In this document: one piece after another, positions 9,819 through 20,639 of the stretch
Layout: each line of letters starts with the position of its first letter
How positions within the stretch are numbered: position 1 is the stretch's first letter
Notes under the pieces: model-generated
Databases searched by the model: none
Seen by the model: the letters and a program-made list of their open reading frames with translations, nothing else
Told to the model about the DNA's origin: nothing
NCBI GenBank assembly: GCA_963691815.1
Contig: OY829651.1
Span: forward strand, 34,854,504 to 34,918,503
Length of the DNA stretch: 64,000 nt
Direction: 5' to 3'
Source: Echiichthys vipera
Taxonomy: Eukaryota > Chordata > Actinopteri > Perciformes > Trachinidae
Translations under genes and position numbers: made by a program

Positions 9819-11873
9819 CCTGCCTACCAGTAGTTCAAATTTGTCCTCTGTGGAGGACATTTGTAAACCTGACTATCTCTCACCCACTGCATACTACTTC
9901 ATTAACTCCATTTGCTGTCTAGAGAGGACATTTAGGGCTTTTCAATGATACCAAATGTGAAGGGGTGGGGCTTTGGTACCTTTAACTTCCACATTCAGGA
10001 AAATGGCGTCCGTCAGTCCAAGCAAATTTTACGGGGAAAGGAAAAGTAATTGCATAATACTTTTTATTGAGCAAATTTTGGCTTAAAATGTTGTTGGCAT
10101 ATTTTATACAAGTCTCTTGAGAACACATTAAAACATTTTCGGAATTATTTTAGGTCTATTTTAGCATTGTATTTAAGTATTTAAAAAATGTCCTCCGTAG
10201 TGGACATTTGTAGTTATTTCCTCCATTTTGTTTTATTTCAAATGAAAGAAAGGGAGTCATTCTCAGAAGCAGAGAGAATTTTACTGCAAATTGTTGAAAG
10301 AAATTCAGATATTAAGTTGTCTGAAGAAGATCAAGATGCAGTGTTTGAGCCAGAATCAGGTGAGGGTGATTCAGAGAACTCTGGGGATGAAACATAGGCA
10401 GGGCAAGCAGAGGCTGAGGCATCAGGTGAGGCAGAACAGTCTACATCTATGTCCAATCGGCGTCCACTGTGGTGCAAGAATTCAAAGTGCTGTTTCAGAC
10501 TCAGGCCCCTCTTGACCAAAGTAAGGAAAGGATGTCTAAGTCTGCCTAGAACAGGAAAATTGTGCATTGATGAGCAAGTGGTTCCATTTACTGGTCCATG
10601 CCAAGTGCGCCAGTATATACCGGGCAAACCACACCCAACTGGATTGAAGGTTTGTCTTGGCCGCACCCACTGGTCTTGTATTAGACTTTGTGGTCTACCA
10701 AGGAAAGACTACCTTTAAAGTTACAGAAGGAAAGGACATTGGAGAGCAAGCTGTTCTTCATTTGACAGAGTCTGTTCCCCAAGGAACCTACCTGTTATTT
10801 GACAGGTTCTTTACAGCGATCAACCTCCTCAATACCCTGATGGCAAAAGGGATGACAGGGACTTGAACCCTCATGAAAAGCAGAGTTCCAAAGGACTGCA
10901 AGATTATAGGGGATAAACCCTTAAAAAAGAAAGGAAGAGGGGCATCAGAGGTAGTCAGATGGAGCCCTCCTGAACTTGCTGTCATAAATTGGTTGGATAA
11001 CAAGCCAGTTGCCATGACATCCTCTGCCTATGGCATTGAACCTCAGGACACAAGCAGTAGATGGTCCAAGAAAGACAAAAGGTTTGTCCAGGTGTCAAGG
11101 CCACAGGCAAATGCTGATTACAACACCAACATGGGTGGTGTGGACTTGGTTGACTGAATGTTGAGGTTCAACAGGATGGCCTTTCACACTCGGATATGGA
11201 CAGTGCATGCAGTTTTCCACTTCTTTGACCAGGCAATCACAAACTCATGGCTTCAGTAACTAGCAGTCTCTGGGAAAGAAACCACTGAAGTTCCTTGACT
11301 TCAAACTGCTCCTTGGTGAAGACCTGATTACTCGGGCCCAAGCAGGAGTCGAAAGTGACAGTGAAGATGATTACACTCCCCCACGTCAAAAGTGGAAACC
11401 ACAGCCAGATGCAGCTGTGAGACACTATGGTGCCATCCATCTTCCAGAAATGGTGGATGAAACACATGCATCAAGGTGTCGCAGATCCAGCTGCACGAGC
11501 GAAACCTATGTGATGCGCACAAAGTGGAAGGTATTCCTTTGTGTTTCCAAGAAGGGGAATTGCTTTTTGAAGTATCATACCAAATGAGCACAACAAAGCA
11601 AAACACAACAAAAGTGATGATGGACAGTTATGTGAATGTTAAACTCCATCTCATGTTGACTTATTTGTATTTTCATAGGGACTAACTTGTTGCCATCAAG
11701 GTTCCGTTTCACATGTATGGTGTTCTGAAGTCCACTGTAGTGGACACATGATATCTTAAAAATAAAAAATAAAAAATAATAAAAAAATGTTTTGTGTATT
11801 CTAATTACCTTACAACGCTTGGGGGATTTAAAAAAAATGTGATTGGACATTTTTTTCCCCCCTGGTAGTCAGG
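9819..11873 (+). mobile_element. piggyBac-type DNA transposon nested in LINE A
   Basis: About 2.05 kb with imperfect 12-bp terminal inverted repeats (CCTGCCTACCAG and CTGGTAGTCAGG), inserted within the LINE endonuclease. The sequences on either side are close together in copy E around 47,290-47,320. A palindromic motif of the type GTCC(T/A)CTG...GTGGA(G)GAC occurs near both ends (about 9,843, 10,189 and 11,728). The canonical TTAA target duplication is not visible. It encodes a degenerate piggyBac transposase. Confidence 0.75.
10188..11240 (+). pseudogene. piggyBac-family transposase, degenerate
   Basis: An acidic N-terminal part (10,188-10,397, 'SEEDQDAVFEPESGEGDS') is followed after an internal deletion and frame changes by the RNase H-like core. 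The three conserved aspartates are in place: D in 'CIDEQVVPFTG' (residue 268 in insect piggyBac numbering), D in 'LLFDRFFTAINLL' (346) and D in 'NMGGVDLVD' (447). Other hallmarks are 'RQYIPGKPHPTGLK', 'VLDFVVYQGKTTF', 'VPKDCKIIGDKPLKKKGRG' and 'FFDQAITNSW'. A stop follows GGVDLVD at 11,155, and frames change near 10,650 and 10,865. The region before the first Asp and the C-terminal Cys-rich end are missing or unreadable. It resembles PGBD-type transposases of fish. Confidence 0.8.
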
Positions 11874-12010
11874 AGGATATGCACAAACAACAGTCTCCAA
11901 GGGTTTTCCCCCCTACCACCCGCAGGCATAAGGTGGTGTCCCTCGTCAGCTGTTTTAAAGGGGAATATGGATTGTGGGAGTGATCTTGCAAAGTTGTTGA
12001 CAAAAAAAAC

Positions 12011-12750
12011 TCACTCTTCTGAATATTCCACTTGTATCACGATAGGTGCCCAAACTGATCCAGAGTTGATACAATTCGGGGGGAGGGCGGATGTGAGGTT
12101 TGAAATAATAAGAGGAGGTTGCCGGCATATAAGAAGAGGACTGAAACGAGTAATGCCTTCAAACTTATTCTGGTTTCTAAGCCAGATGGCCAATAGCTCA
12201 ATGGCTATGTTGAACAACAAGGGTGAGAGCAGACAGCCCTGCCGGGTTCCACATTTGAGAGGGAAATATGCTGAGTGGACCCCATTAGTGTTTACAGGGG
12301 TAGAGGGGGTTACATACAGAAGCTTAACCCAAGAAATAAAATTAAAACCAATGCCAAATTTCTCCAAAATGAAAAATAGCAAACCACACTTCACCCGGTC
12401 AAAGGCTTTCTCTGCATCTAGCGCCACTATGACCTTGGTGTCCGACCCCAGTGAAAATATGATGTTGAGCACCCTTCTTGTGTTGAAGAATGGGTGTCTC
12501 CATAATATGAAGCCTAATATGTAATTATTAATGACATCACACTTTGGAGGCGGAGGGTGAGGACCTTAGGAAGGATCTTACAATCAACGTTTAAAAGTAA
12601 GACCAGTCTGTAGCTGCCACATGAGGTAGGATCCCTGTCTTTTTTCAGGTGCGATGAAATAGATGCCTCATACAAGGTCGCTGGCAGTCTGCCCTCAGTA
12701 AAGGAGTCATTGAACATTCTCACAAGGATGAGAGCCAATAGTATCAATCA
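12011..12750 (-). pseudogene. L1/Tx1 reverse transcriptase remnant
   Basis: Reading the complement of 12,514-12,747 gives the fingers part: 'ILVRMFNDSFTEGRLPATLY' and 'DPTSCGSYRLV'. The complement of 12,011-12,472 gives motif A 'VALDAEKAFDRVKCGLLFFI' and motif B 'CGTRQGCLLSPLLFNIAIELL'. The YADD box is not found: the frame breaks after 'NKFEGITRFSPLL' and the sequence continues as 'PPNCINSG'. A gap and frame change lie between the two pieces. Confidence 0.8.
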
Positions 12751-13042
12751 CGCCTTAAAGAACGGGACCAGGAGATTTCCTGTTCTTCATAGACTTGATC
12801 GCTTCATGCACCTCCAACAGAGAGATGGGTCTACAGAGTTCCATAGAGATATTTATATCAATCTGTCAGTACATTAGATAGTCCAAGTGATTAGGGGTCG
12901 CTGCAGTAATCGGGCTGCATTCAGAAGTACAGTATATAGTGTGGTGTAGAAATCAGAAAAAGACTTGATAATAACTGCATCAGAAGCCTGTGAATGCTTT
13001 CATTTTTCCAGGTCATTGTTATCCCCAAAGCAAGTTCAGTCA

Positions 13043-13150
13043 AAATTGGTCAGACTGGTCAGAAACATAAACGAACTGAGGAAGCCTCTTGGACGAGAGG
13101 TGAAATGTCTTCCTAGACAAATAACCAAGTCCAGTTGCTTTTGACTGAAA
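13043..13150 (+). repeat. Penelope-like 3' end fragment (tentative)
   Basis: A stretch containing GAACTGAGGAAGCCTCTTGG and GAGGTGAAATGTCTTCC resembles the 3' ends of fish Penelope-like elements. It interrupts the L1/Tx1 linker just after the 'SPKQFQS' codons. The assignment is from memory. Confidence 0.35.
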
Positions 13151-14245
13151 TTGCTTTGGTGACACTGCATCAGAAGTGTGGCTGCCATCTGGTAGTTGAA
13201 TTTTAGAGATCAGTCTGTAAGCACTAGCTGCGCAGGCCTTCTGCTCCAGTAGTCTCCTTGCCTTATCTCCCTGCTCAAAAAAGCTTTGTTTGGATTGTCG
13301 CAGCTGTATCTCCACTACGACTGTCATTAAGAGGCTGTGTTCCGAATGTAGTAGTAGCCGTTTCTTATATAGGGGGGTGGTATAGAGAGGTGGAGTATGT
13401 TCCATAGAGTTTCACCAGTTCCTCTGCTATTTCAACCAGCCTAGCCCGTTCAGCCCTTCTCATTTAATAAATATAGGATATCATCTGCCCCCAGGGGTGT
13501 CATTGTGCCCGAAACCATGACATAACAGCTGTCAATATCTAGGATTACATTTGTCAGCTCAAACAGGACCCTTTTATTAATGATGATAGCTGCCCCTCTA
13601 ACCCTATATATTTAAATTTCAAATGGAGTAAGTGACTCATCCATACCCTCTTCATAAGTGAGGTGTCAGATGATTTGAGAAGTGTTTTCTGCAGAAACAT
13701 CACATCCCCCTTAAGGTGCTGTAACTGGCACAGAAAGAAACATAAAAAAAGGGAATTCAAAAAACACCGGAAAACACTGGATCTCGAGTCAACATGTCCA
13801 CAGTGTGTTCAAATGTCCATTAAGCTATTTCTGTACAAAACTCTTTAACAGAAAGAATATCAGCAACCCTTCAGAATTTAAATATTAATGCTGCGGTCCA
13901 AAAATAAACTCCGGCCAATCCGGGGCTGGTTAAAGCACAGCTATACAGTTAGCACCACACCAACTCACGGTTATCCAGATAACATGACAGTGGCTCATCT
14001 GCTGTTAAATCAGCAGCTCTCTGCGGTGATCGGGTCTCTGCAGATGGATCAGGTTTTTGCCTCAGTGACTAAAGAGAACCTTTTCCTCTCTCCGTCCTTC
14101 ATCATGATGACTAGCCTGGCAGGGAAGAGCGACGTGGGTCTGAAGCCAAGGTTATAAAGCTCCGACATCACCTCTCCGTATTTCTGGCGCTCTGCCACCA
14201 CCTACGGTGCGTAGTCCTCGTAGATGGCGCTGGGGAGAGCCTCTG

Positions 14246-14590
14246 TACTATAGTATGTCTCTCCTGGCGTGGGCTTCACAAATGATTTTCAATAATATTC
14301 AAGCATGTTGTTTTCCGAGAGAAGGGGGATATAATCTGAGGGGGGAACTGAATCTAAAACATCTGTATGCACGCTCAACTTTAAAAACCTTTAGCATTTC
14401 AATATGTGGAGTGAAACTGTGGAACAGCTCAGACAATGTCCAACCATAAGCAGATTCAAACAGCTGTACAAACGGATGGTGTTTGCAAGGTACAGGGAAG
14501 AAGAGGGGTATGACAAACACTAGGGTTCTTACATTTTGCCATACTTGTCATTTAATTATATTTACACAAGCGGTTAATGTGTTGTCTATT
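14246..14590 (+). pseudogene. LINE reverse transcriptase C-terminal fragment
   Basis: A plus-strand reading contains 'GGYNLRGELNLKHLYARSTL', 'TFSISICGVKLWNSSDNV' and a short tail. This matches the general pattern of RT C-termini ending in 'GvklWNsL' in several fish LINEs. Only the last 60-70 codons are present; the family is not assigned. Confidence 0.5.
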
Positions 14591-14880
14591 GGGGCGACTG
14601 TGGCTCAGTGGAAGAGTGGGTCGTCCTCAATTCTAGAGATTGGCAGTTTGATCCCCCACCCCAGTACACATGTCAAAGTGTCCTTGGGCAAGAGACTGAA
14701 CCCCGAATTGCTCCCAGTGCTGCGCATGGGTGTGTAAATGTGGTGTGAATGATTAGATTAGATGGTATGAAGATGTCCACTGCCATCTGTGTGAATGGGT
14801 GAATGTGACAAATACTGTGAAAGCGCCTTGAGTAGTTAGAAGACTAGAAAGGCGCTATATAAGTACAAGTCAATTTATTG
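14591..14880 (+). mobile_element. tRNA-derived SINE
   Basis: Starts GGGGCGACTGTGGCTCAGTG, a tRNA-like A box. A degraded B box (TTTGATCCCCC, expected GGTTCGATTCC) follows. The body has CAAAGTGTCCTTGGGCAAGA and ACTGAACCCC, and the end AAAGCGCCTTGAGTAGT...AGGCGCTATATAAGTAC is typical of widespread teleost SINEs that share a LINE-like tail. No coding capacity. Confidence 0.8.
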
Positions 14881-15299
14881 GTTATTGTTTGTTTTGTTGA
14901 GCGTATTCAAAAAACAGAATACACAGGAAGTAAGAAATCCTATAGTACTAGGTACTAAGAAGAGAAGGGGTAGGAATTAATAAGCTAATGCTTCTTCCTA
15001 CTCCTTTTCAAACATACAAAGGGTTTTAATGACTAGTGCTTCAAGTGTAATATTTTTCACGTTTGAAAAAAAGTATTCATTCTTTCATTCATTTTCTCCT
15101 TCACCTGGTATCTGTGCAGCCAGATGATGACTGCCCATGATCTCTGGCTTCGGCTTCTTGGAGGCTTTGAGATCGGTGGAGAGGGCATGCTCAAAGAACA
15201 AAAAGCAACAACAGTGGCGACACACGCCTCACCACAGGCCTTACGCAAACTCCAACCCATGGCAGATGGAGGATATAAGTGGAGCTTGGGACTCGCAGG
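14881..15299. other. unassigned sequence, probable repeat debris
   Basis: No clear gene. The part at 14,895-15,060 has the composition of a LINE 3' end. The part at 15,130-15,300 may be the upstream section of the gag remnant that follows. Confidence 0.3.
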
Positions 15300-16755
15300 C
15301 CAGGACCCCTGACAGTATGATAACACAGAGACAAGGTGTGAGCGACAACACGGACAAAACTCTGACAGGAGCAAATTCCCTTAAAAAAATTAGGGAATTA
15401 GGAATTAGGGAAAAATGTTGGCCCTCTGTCACATGAAAGCAATATTGGCAAGATGTTTTGGGGCGGCAACAATGGAGAACTTTTTCGTGATGGTGGTATA
15501 GGAGATACAAGAAAATCAGATCCCACAACCACCTGCACAAGCGTTAACACCAGCGCAACAATCACCAGAAGCTGTCAATGTATACCAACAATCTCATGGG
15601 GCACAGGGTGGATATGGAAACTCATATTGTTCAAGTTGAGGTCCCTACAGAGGACAAGGACCATGGCAAACCAGTGGTGAATGCTGGGAGTGCGGCATGC
15701 CAGGTCATTTTTCAGACCGATGTCCAAAGAACAATGCATTCAGAGGGGGCAGAGACAGGCCACTGCAACGTGGAACTAGAGGGGGAGACCTAATTTTGGA
15801 TACTAGGGGTGCCCAGAGAATCCTAAAGGGGAGGGTCAGTTTCCAGTGTTAGAGGTGGAGGCTGCTGAAGAACCTATGCTGCAGGTTCAAATTGAGGGTA
15901 GTACCAATGCTAGTGGAGACTGGAGCTACTCACACATGTGTGGGTCCAAAGTTTGCGACGCACCTCCCCATGTCAGAAAGATATGTTGAGACAGTAGGAT
16001 TCTCGGGACAAAAGCAGCTAATTCAAATGACGGCTCCAGTGAAAATAACCAAGTGAAAGTGAAAAACTAACAAATTAAAATCCCAATTCTGGTCGCGAAA
16101 CAAACACATGTCAATTTGATTGGAAGAGATGCATTGTGTAAAATAAACATGACAATTTTGTGTTCGTCAAAAAAATATGCAAAATTCAGTAGATAACACC
16201 CTTGACGGTCAAATGGCCGTTCAATCAGAAAGAGCTTAAGTATATTGGCTGGGGAACATCACAAGGCCAGTGCCACAAGCACTCCAGAAGTGAGAGAAAT
16301 ATTTAAAAGTACAACTCGCAAAAACACCAACACTAGACTATCGAAAAGGCGATCCAGCCCCGGACAGGGATCCACCAGTCTAAAACAGATGAGTATGACG
16401 CAAATTTACACTCTGCCATCTGCCAGCATTGTCAGATAGAATTAAATGTACAAACCCATTTGAGCGTCTAACACAGGAAAGCATAAAAATGCGAAAGAAA
16501 AGACAGAGCCATACAGGATGGATTTGGGAAGATAAAATAATACTTCCAGTACAAGAGAAGCTAGAAGGAAACAAACTACTTAGGACAGAGTTGGTAACAG
16601 GAGGGAGATTAAGACTACACATCCCAGCATAAGAACGAACAGGTTCGGTAGAAAGAAGAGAGGTGACGATTTCAGAAATCCTCATAGATGAAAGTAGGCA
16701 AGTTATTATGGCGAAAAGAATAGTGGACCTACTACATGTGCCACCCCTAGTGTTC
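15300..16755 (+). pseudogene. retrovirus-like gag/protease remnant
   Basis: A plus-strand series of frames resembles the end of gag and start of pol of a fish endogenous retrovirus. A Gln/Pro/Gly-rich stretch precedes a CCHC zinc knuckle 'CWECGMPGHFSDRCPK' at about 15,695-15,745. An aspartic-protease-like active-site motif with the catalytic Asp replaced follows at about 15,905-15,935, and a protease end motif appears near 16,125. Frames are broken repeatedly and stops are frequent. The fragments downstream to 16,755 are not recognised. It abuts the minisatellite directly. It could belong to the same family as the env remnant at 1-5 kb, but that link is not shown. Confidence 0.6.
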
Positions 16756-16769
16756 CGATGGATGTCGGC

Positions 16770-17470
16770 CCCTAGCGGCACAGTGGCTGACGGTCGGACC
16801 CCACGCAGCCCTGCCACCCCAACATCTCCGGTCCCCGGCGCCCGGAGCAACAACACACCGGCCGTCTGCGGGGCCGTGCCTACGGCTCCCCGCAGTCCAG
16901 CAGCTGGCGGTCGGACACCACGCAGCCCTGCCACCCCAAAATCTCCGGCCCCCGGAGCAGCAACACACCAGCCGTCTGCGGGGCCGTGCCTACGGCTCCC
17001 CGCAGTCCAGCAGCTGGCGGTCAGACACCACGCAGCCCTGCCACCCCAACATCTCCGGTTCCCGGCGTCCGGAGCAGCAACACACCGGCCCTCGGCGGGG
17101 CCGTGCCTACGGCTCCCCGCAGTCCAGCAGCTGACGGTCGGACACCACGCAGCCCTGCCACCCCAAAATCTCCGTTCCCGGTGCCCGGAGCAGCACACAC
17201 CGGCCGTCGGCGGGGCCGTGCCTACGGCTCCCCGCAGTCCAGCAGCTGACGGTCGGACTCCACGCTACTGCATGGCCTCCCGTCCCCGGCGCTCAGAGCA
17301 CGGGCACACCGGCTGTTGGTGGGGTCGTATTGCCAACGGCTCCTCATAGTCCAGCAGCTGATGGTCGGGCACCATGCAGCTCCACCGCCCCAACATCTCT
17401 GGTCCCCTGCGCCAAGGTCACCAGCGGGGCCATGCTTACGGCCCGAGGTCCAGCAGCTGCCGATCCTCTG
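16770..17470 (+). repeat. GC-rich minisatellite, about 112-bp unit, 6 copies
   Basis: Tandem repeat with the markers GGGGCCGTGCCTACGGCTCC, CAGTCCAGCAGCTGGCGGTC and CACGCAGCCCTGCCACCCC recurring at 111-116 bp spacing (near 16,869, 16,980, 17,097, 17,212 and 17,325, plus partial end copies). Reading frames stay open over several units on both strands (228 codons plus, 272 codons minus) because the unit is GC-rich and nearly free of stops. The composition contrasts sharply with the AT-rich flanks. Confidence 0.9.
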
Positions 17471-17684
17471 CCGCTCACCGGGCTTGGCAGCAGGACCCTG
17501 CCACCCACGATTGCTCCACCCATGCTCCCAGAACCAACTACTGGTAAGCGCCACCAACATGCCAGAAATGCAGTGTTGAAAAGGTTCCGGTCCTCAAAAC
17601 CCTTTTTAACTTTGTGCTGTACGTTAAAACACTCTTAACTGTTGCCAGATAGAGCTACCTCGAGAAATCGACATAAAATGTGTT

Positions 17685-18850
17685 GTGGTAACATCTCCCT
17701 TTCTGCCAAAATGTCCTTTACTGTCATTTGCATGTATCGTAAACCCTCAGCTTAAGGCTTTACTTAAATCAATTAATCATAGAAACGAGATAATCTTGGT
17801 CGGCGATTGTAATATAAATTGGGATAATAAGAAAGACAGGAAAAATTTTAAGATAATTACTGATTCTTTCAACTTAACACAATTAATCGACCAACCAACC
17901 AGGATAACAAACTCCTAAAACTAGAATTGACTTGCTGTTTTCAACTAAGCCGGAAAGAATCACTAAGGTTCAGAACCTTCTCACAGGATTATCAGATCAC
18001 AATGGGATTTTATTTTCCCGGAAACTCAAAAAAAAAATTGTGTCTTGAATTCACACACATGTCGGCCTCAGAAATAACCAAATCATAACTTCATCCCTAA
18101 GAACCAACAGCAAAATGTCAATAGAGCTCTCTGAATTGGAATGGGCTAATTTAATTTCCTATGACGACATAAACCAGAGTGCTGACTCCTTCTCTCAAAA
18201 AAATAAGGAGATTCTGCTGTCTTTCTCTAAGACAGGGAACTCTAGGACCAGGCAATCCAGCCCCCTTCCTTGGTTTAATAATGAGGGTCTTGCACGGTTA
18301 AAAGTTAGAGATCAACTCAAGTTAGTGATCAACTGCTCAAAATTTCACTGAAATCTTGTCATTGACCGTCAATAATTCACATCAGCACGAAATAAAGTAA
18401 CATCAGCTTTACGAAAAGCCAAGGCAAACTTCTTCTTAAACATAATTGAGAGTGCAAAGGGAAATCCAAAAAAAGTGCGGAAAGAGATCAATAATCTAAC
18501 TGGCCGACAGACAAAACAGAACAGTAAAGGACTGGAACTAAACATTAAGAGTCAATTGGTGAACACAGAATGCCTACAGAATTTAATTTTTTTTTTTATA
18601 AATTCTGTTCAAGAAATATCAAGTCTTTTCACTGCACCTGACTGTGTTTATCATCCTGTCAACTGTGAACAGCTTGTCTTTAACATAACTGAAATCTCTG
18701 ATAGAGAAGTAATGGAAATGATTTGCTCCCTTAACAAATCTAATGCCAAGGATGACTATGGGTTTGACACTAACTTTTTTAAACTTCACATAGAGTCTCT
18801 GGTTTGCCCCATCACGCATCTGGTAAATCAGTCGATCAAGCATTGCTATG
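17685..18850 (+). pseudogene. LINE B endonuclease end and pre-RT linker
   Basis: The frame at 17,760-17,918 gives 'LKALLKSINHRNEIILVGDC', 'NINWDNKKDRKNFKIITDSF' and 'NLTQLIDQPTRI', the phosphodiesterase core of an APE endonuclease ('GDcNINW' with the catalytic Asp). After a stop come 'LSDHNGILFS' (the catalytic SDH motif), then a Lys-rich linker, and finally 'SDREVMEMICSLNKSNAKDD' and 'YGFDTNFFKLH', the start of the RT domain. Two stops and at least one frame change are present. Confidence 0.8.
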
Positions 18851-19083
18851 GCGCCGTACTAGGTGGCAGCCTGTAACAGCAGCTCCCGTGGGTTTTTAAG
18901 TTTTTAAAAAGTTTTTGTTGTGTTTGTGTTTTGGTTTTTACTGAACTTTTGGCGACTCTTCTCCGGAGACTGGGAGAGGACGAACACCTTTCTTTTTTTT
19001 TTCTTTTTTTGAACTTTCACGGCACTTTTTGTGTTGTTTTTGTTTTTGTGATGGTTTTGCTAACCCTAGCAACGGAGGACCAG

Positions 19084-20580
19084 GGGTCCGTTTCACAAAG
19101 CAGGTTTAGTGAAAACTCTGAGTCTGTTAAACCTGAAATGAGGGAAACTCTGAGTTTTCCGTTTCACAAAGGGAGGTAACTCAAACCAGAGACAGAGGGG
19201 TAACTCTAGCCTGTATCACAAAGAGAGGTAACTTAACCTCTCGGTCAGTTACCATGGTAACATGCTCTCTGAAACTGGTCGGGACCAGGTTTTTCTCAGA
19301 AAACCTTGAGTTTCTCTCTGTCTCCGCCCTCTTTCAGCCACACACAGTGTTTGATTTCCTCATTCATTCAGTCAGCGGGCGAGCTTTGGCGTAGTATAGT
19401 TCTGTCGTCAGTTTTTTCAGAAAATCATTGCAAAAATCAGTCAGTAAGCCTACATTAGAAGTTAAATTAGGTGGTGACTATTTCACTACCATGGCATGTC
19501 CTTTTGATAACGATCCCGTGGATGAAGGTGCAGCATTACTGCACAGAGAATTAAATATTCGTCGGGAGATGATTATCAGACCGTGCATAGACGTCCTTAA
19601 TATACTGCAGCCATAATTACAAAATGAATGAAATGGATCTTTTGAGCAAGTTGAATGTATTTGACTAAGCGTTTCCCAAATATAATCCCAGCTTTTCTTG
19701 CAATTCATAGGTTCAAAAGTGTGTGCTTTTAATTGGGTTACCGGTATATAAACTACTCCTATATAGCCTTCTGATCCAGACTATCATCTATAATGCGAGG
19801 GGGTGCATTTCACGGCAGGGGTGCTGAATACGGCACAACACCGTTTCATGTCACAGTCCATCATTTACATACACAGCCTCATCCGTCCTTACATTTCCAA
19901 CATTACAACAACCAAAGTCATGCTCTCACATCCCAGCATATATTGTGTGTTGCGCTGCGTTTTTTTGCGAATGGGAGTTTTTTTATAAAACATATAAAAC
20001 AGCCACTTACGGTAATTTTTACTTTACAATGTAAAACATGCTCAAAATGAGGCGTCACCATGAGATTGTGCCGATGTTTTACCTGTTTGAACAATGTTTT
20101 TATGTTTCATCTTAAGCTGCTGCCAAGTGCGCTTCTCCCCCCGTGTGAATCACCTAAATTAAATAAATTAATAGACTACCACTCAAGCAGTCCCCCCTGT
20201 GATATTACTGTGATTGCAACAGGACTACATTTAAACTTACGCACTGACCCGAGCAGCAATGTCCTCCCGCACCGTCTCCCTCTCTTTTGCTGCTGCAGCG
20301 GTGTTACACTTAAGGTGAAAAACATGCTCAAACTCTCCGTATGAGCGCATTAATATTTACAGTTCCAGTTGTAGCGTAGCCCTCCGCTTCCCCGTTGCTA
20401 TGGTGACTCGTGGAATCAGGGCTCCATTGATGCTGTCTTTTTTTTACTTGTGGTGCACGCGCTTAACTCCAGATCAAACTACTCTTGAGTTGATCAACCT
20501 AACGTAAATCTGCTGTTCTGGAACTGAAAACTCAGAGTTTCCTATCTCAGAGTAGATCAACTCAGAGTTCAGGGTTAGAT
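19084..20580 (+). mobile_element. PIF/Harbinger family H4 remnant
   Basis: The left end GGGTCCGTTTCACAAAGCAGG follows CAG, a typical Harbinger target. The subterminal part has repeated ACTCTGAGT motifs, and the right part (20,480-20,580) has the matching ACTCAGAGT/GATCAACTCAGAGTT block in inverted orientation; the very last bases of the right terminus are missing. Inside, 'PFDNDPVDEGAALLHREL' with 'NIRREMIIRPCIDVL' (19,494-19,610) and, in another frame, 'YIHSLIRPYISNIT' (19,872 on) are the N-terminus of a HARBI1-type transposase. The catalytic domain is deleted. Confidence 0.7.
19494..19990 (+). pseudogene. HARBI1-type transposase N-terminal remnant (H4)
   Basis: Two blocks, about 40 codons each, of the N-terminal region of a HARBI1-like nuclease, interrupted by about 230 bp (19,612-19,842). 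That insert ends with TAATGCGAGGGGGTGCATTTC and GGGGTGCTGAATACGGCAC, a block that recurs twice in inverted arrangement at 41,426-43,053. None of the DDE residues are present. Confidence 0.65.
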
Positions 20581-20639
20581 CAATTTCCCAGTCTGGGATC
20601 ATTAAAGTCATTCTATTCTATTCTATTCTATTCTATTCT

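Larger units (their letters stand above)
5460..11948 (-). mobile_element. LINE family A, copy A (interrupted)
   Basis: A 5'-truncated, minus-strand, APE-type non-LTR retrotransposon in three surviving segments: 5,460-6,170 (RT C-terminus and 3' tail), 8,408-9,818 (RT and endonuclease end) and 11,874-11,948 (endonuclease). They are separated by an L2-like LINE and a piggyBac element. The 3' end carries the pentanucleotide tail seen as CATCT repeats on the plus strand, the same tail as the other family A copies in this window (C, E, F). The family resembles the abundant teleost LINEs with 'LLFADDVVLM' reverse transcriptases; I do not assign it firmly to RTE/Rex or L2/CR1. Confidence 0.85.
11949..14245 (-). 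mobile_element. L1/Tx1-type LINE, minus strand, deleted
   Basis: Fragments in correct 5'-to-3' order on the minus strand: an ORF1-like RNA-binding C-terminal domain (about 14,240-14,040; 'AERQKYGEVMSELYNLGFRP' then 'LFPARLVIMMKDGE'), the beginning of the endonuclease (13,554-13,760; 'LQHLKGDVMFLQKTLLKSSD'), the endonuclease-RT linker (13,150-13,405) and RT (12,011-12,750). It has large deletions and many frame breaks. A short foreign piece sits at about 13,043-13,150. The same family occurs in the opposite orientation at 61,013-63,800. Confidence 0.8.
18851..20639 (+). mobile_element. L2-like LINE 5' and 3' ends, nested in LINE B
   Basis: A 5'-leader-like segment (18,851-19,080, ending near CTAACCCTAGCAACGG) and a 3' end (20,581-20,639) with CCCAGTCTGGGATCATTAAAG and (ATTCT)n. 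They flank a Harbinger remnant. The coding middle is gone. The ATTCT tail and the TCTGGGATCA end are typical of L2-type LINEs in fish. Confidence 0.6.

Noticed and set aside
16380..17198. 272-codon minus-strand ORF
   Set aside because: It runs over the GC-rich minisatellite; openness on both strands reflects the repeat unit, and no domain is recognised.
16770..17470. CRISPR-like array
   Set aside because: Units are contiguous tandem repeats without spacers, in a vertebrate genome.
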